The translations under genes and the position numbers were made by a program. Below the pieces are notes generated by a model that was given only the letters and a program-made list of their open reading frames with translations, was not told where the DNA came from and made no database searches. Of a DNA stretch of 7,097 bases, positions 5,568 through 7,097 are shown piece by piece (the stretch's first letter is position 1; each line of letters starts with the position of its first letter). The stretch is from an uncultured Selenomonadales bacterium (GTDB lineage Bacteria; Bacillota_C; Negativicutes; Selenomonadales; Selenomonadaceae): contig CALCTX010000330.1 in the NCBI GenBank assembly GCA_937907035.1, positions 1 to 7,097 on the forward strand, read 5' to 3'.

Positions 5568-7097
5568 GTGGGTAAAATAAAAATAGCAGTAGTCGGTGGC
5601 GGTTTGTCAGGACTTATGGCTACTTTGAAAATCTGTGAAGCCGGCGGGGAAGTAGATCTGTTTTCCTATTGCCGGGTAAAACGGTCACATTCATTATGTG
5701 CGCAAGGCGGCATCAATGCTTGCATGGATACTAAAGGTGAACATGATTCAATATACGAGCATTTTGATGATACAGTTTACGGTGGCGACTTTTTAGCTGA
5801 TCAGATAGCGATAAGAGGCATGTGCGAGGCAGCACCGAAGCTTATTGATATGTTTGACCGCATGGGTGTGCCGTTTACACGTACCGCTGAAGGCGTATTG
5901 GATTTGCGTAATTTTGGCGGACAAAAGAATAAACGAACAGTTTTTGCCGGATCGACTACCGGACAGCAGCTCTTGTATGCTCTTGATGAGCAGGTACGCA
6001 AATGGGAAACAAAAGGTTCGGTTATCAAGTATGAATTTTGGGAATTCATCAAGATCATAAAGAATGAACAAGGTGTATGCCGTGGCTTAGTTGCGCAAAA
6101 CATGAACTCAATGGAGATTCGTGCATTTGCTTATGATGCGGTTATTTTAGCGACCGGCGGACCGGGACAGGTGTTTGGCCGTTGTACAGCATCAACAATC
6201 TGCAACGGATCGGCAGTCGGCGCTGTTTATCTGCAGGGTGCTCATCTTGGCAATCCGGAGTTTATACAAATACATCCGACGGCTATTCCGGGTACTGATA
6301 AGAACCGTCTGATGTCGGAGGCATGCCGTGGTGAAGGTGGCCGTATTTGGGTTTATAAGGACGGCAAACCATGGTATTTCCTGGAGGAAATGTTCCCGGC
6401 TTATGGCAATCTTGTACCGCGTGATATTGCTTCGAGAACTATTTTTGATGTATGCGTAAACCAGCATCTTGGTATAAATGGTGAGAATAAGGTTTATTTG
6501 GATCTGTCGCATCTTCCGGCTGAGAAACTTGAACGCAAATTGGGCGGTATTTTGGAAATGTATTCCGAATTCATGGGACAGGATCCGCGGAAGGTACCAA
6601 TGGAAATTTATCCGTCAGTACATTATTCAATGGGTGGCATATGGGTAGATCGGAAGCATAATACTAATATTCCGGGCCTTATGGCTTCCGGAGAGTGTGA
6701 TTATCAATATCATGGCGCTAACCGCTTAGGAGCTAATTCATTGTTGTCAGCTGCTTATTCCGGAACGATATCCGGTCCGGAAGCAATGCGGTGGGCAAAA
6801 GAAGGCGAGCGCGGAGCTTCACTTAGTGAGGCAGAACTTGAAGCGGCCCGTCAGGAATGTGTTGATGAGTTTGAGGCAATCCTTAAAATGGATGGAACAG
6901 AAAATGTTCATGAACTGCATCAGGAATTAGGTAATCTCATGAACAAGTATGTAACTATCGAGCGGGTCAATGCAGATCTTGATTATTGTTATGATGAAGT
7001 AAAGAATATATGTGCTCAGTTTGAGAATGTTTATCCAGTTAATTTTAATTGCCCGGGACAGATTTCTGTTTCAGGCGATGCCGAAGAAATGTTAAAA
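5568..7097 (+). CDS. sdhA: Succinate dehydrogenase/fumarate reductase flavoprotein subunit (3' end outside window)
   Basis: FAD-bearing catalytic subunit of complex II, interconverting succinate and fumarate at the cytoplasmic face of the membrane. The first 510 codons are present with no stop; B. subtilis SdhA is about 586 residues, so roughly 75 are missing at the edge. The FAD-binding AVVGGGLSGLMA is at residues 7-18, and the covalent FAD histidine is His41 in RSHSLCAQGGINA. LATGGPGQVFG (194-204) completes the dinucleotide fold. Active-site residues by comparison with E. coli FrdA are His236 (IQIHPTAIPG), Arg285 (LVPRDIASR, the proton-transfer arginine), His352 (VHYSMGGIW) and Arg386 (GANRLGANSLLSA). 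Long stretches, such as GKPWYFLEEMFPAYGNLVPR, read like the B. subtilis enzyme. The GTG start has AAAGGAG at 5552-5558 and yields the correct N-terminus. The Fe-S subunit gene sdhB is expected next. The frame is intact throughout. Confidence 0.97.
   Translation, partial: MGKIKIAVVGGGLSGLMATLKICEAGGEVDLFSYCRVKRSHSLCAQGGINACMDTKGEHDSIYEHFDDTVYGGDFLADQIAIRGMCEAAPKLIDMFDRMGVPFTRTAEGVLDLRNFGGQKNKRTVFAGSTTGQQLLYALDEQVRKWETKGSVIKYEFWEFIKIIKNEQGVCRGLVAQNMNSMEIRAFAYDAVILATGGPGQVFGRCTASTICNGSAVGAVYLQGAHLGNPEFIQIHPTAIPGTDKNRLMSEACRGEGGRIWVYKDGKPWYFLEEMFPAYGNLVPRDIASRTIFDVCVNQHLGINGENKVYLDLSHLPAEKLERKLGGILEMYSEFMGQDPRKVPMEIYPSVHYSMGGIWVDRKHNTNIPGLMASGECDYQYHGANRLGANSLLSAAYSGTISGPEAMRWAKEGERGASLSEAELEAARQECVDEFEAILKMDGTENVHELHQELGNLMNKYVTIERVNADLDYCYDEVKNICAQFENVYPVNFNCPGQISVSGDAEEMLK

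Noticed and set aside
5793..6512. Antisense open frames of 92-106 codons opposite the flavoprotein gene
   Set aside because: They lie wholly within sdhA, lack ribosome binding sites and family resemblance, and are explained by codon composition of the sense gene.
1..7097. Mobile elements, CRISPR arrays, tRNA or rRNA genes
   Set aside because: No transposase, long inverted repeats, regularly spaced repeats or cloverleaf-like sequences were seen; nearly all sequence is explained by the eight genes.

Overview
The window is a compact, mostly coding stretch with every gene on the + strand. It suggests an anaerobic Bacillota (Firmicutes) chromosome, most likely a member of the Negativicutes (Phascolarctobacterium, Veillonella or Selenomonas relatives). 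The reasons are strong GGAGG ribosome binding sites, many GTG/TTG starts, moderate GC by eye, a Bacillus-type succinate dehydrogenase/fumarate reductase, and a two-subunit oxygen-sensitive class I fumarase. The genus is an inference; no rRNA or other marker is present.

Left part (1-1911): the 3' end of a gene cut by the window edge, which looks like the extracytoplasmic sensor part of a membrane protein that stops without any visible output domain. It is followed by two tightly packed genes: a small protein with one N-terminal membrane anchor (669-1211) and a protein of the coenzyme F420-0:L-glutamate ligase (CofE-like) family (1214-1867). The last two are joined by a stop/start overlap, and a good intrinsic terminator closes the unit at 1873-1911. 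No F420 biosynthesis gene is seen, so the CofE-like protein is an orphan of unknown substrate and is the least understood item here.

Middle (1912-3362): a candidate promoter, then rph (RNase PH, TTG start) and rdgB (XTP/dITP diphosphatase), 11 bases apart. This is a common bacterial pair for tRNA 3'-end trimming and nucleotide-pool cleaning. A 111-base gap with no convincing terminator follows.

Right part (3474-7097): a central-metabolism operon holding fumarase alpha, fumarase beta, the cytochrome b subunit SdhC/FrdC and the flavoprotein SdhA/FrdA, which runs off the right edge after 510 codons. The iron-sulfur subunit SdhB/FrdB is expected just beyond. Together these enzymes interconvert malate, fumarate and succinate. 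In an anaerobe this would be the reductive (succinate-forming) branch or its reverse, with electrons passing through a di-heme membrane anchor to or from menaquinone. The direction cannot be read from sequence.

I see no mobile element, CRISPR array, tRNA or rRNA in the window. Most of it is ordinary housekeeping sequence. The points worth a second look are the CofE-like/membrane-protein pair and the output-less sensor fragment beside it.
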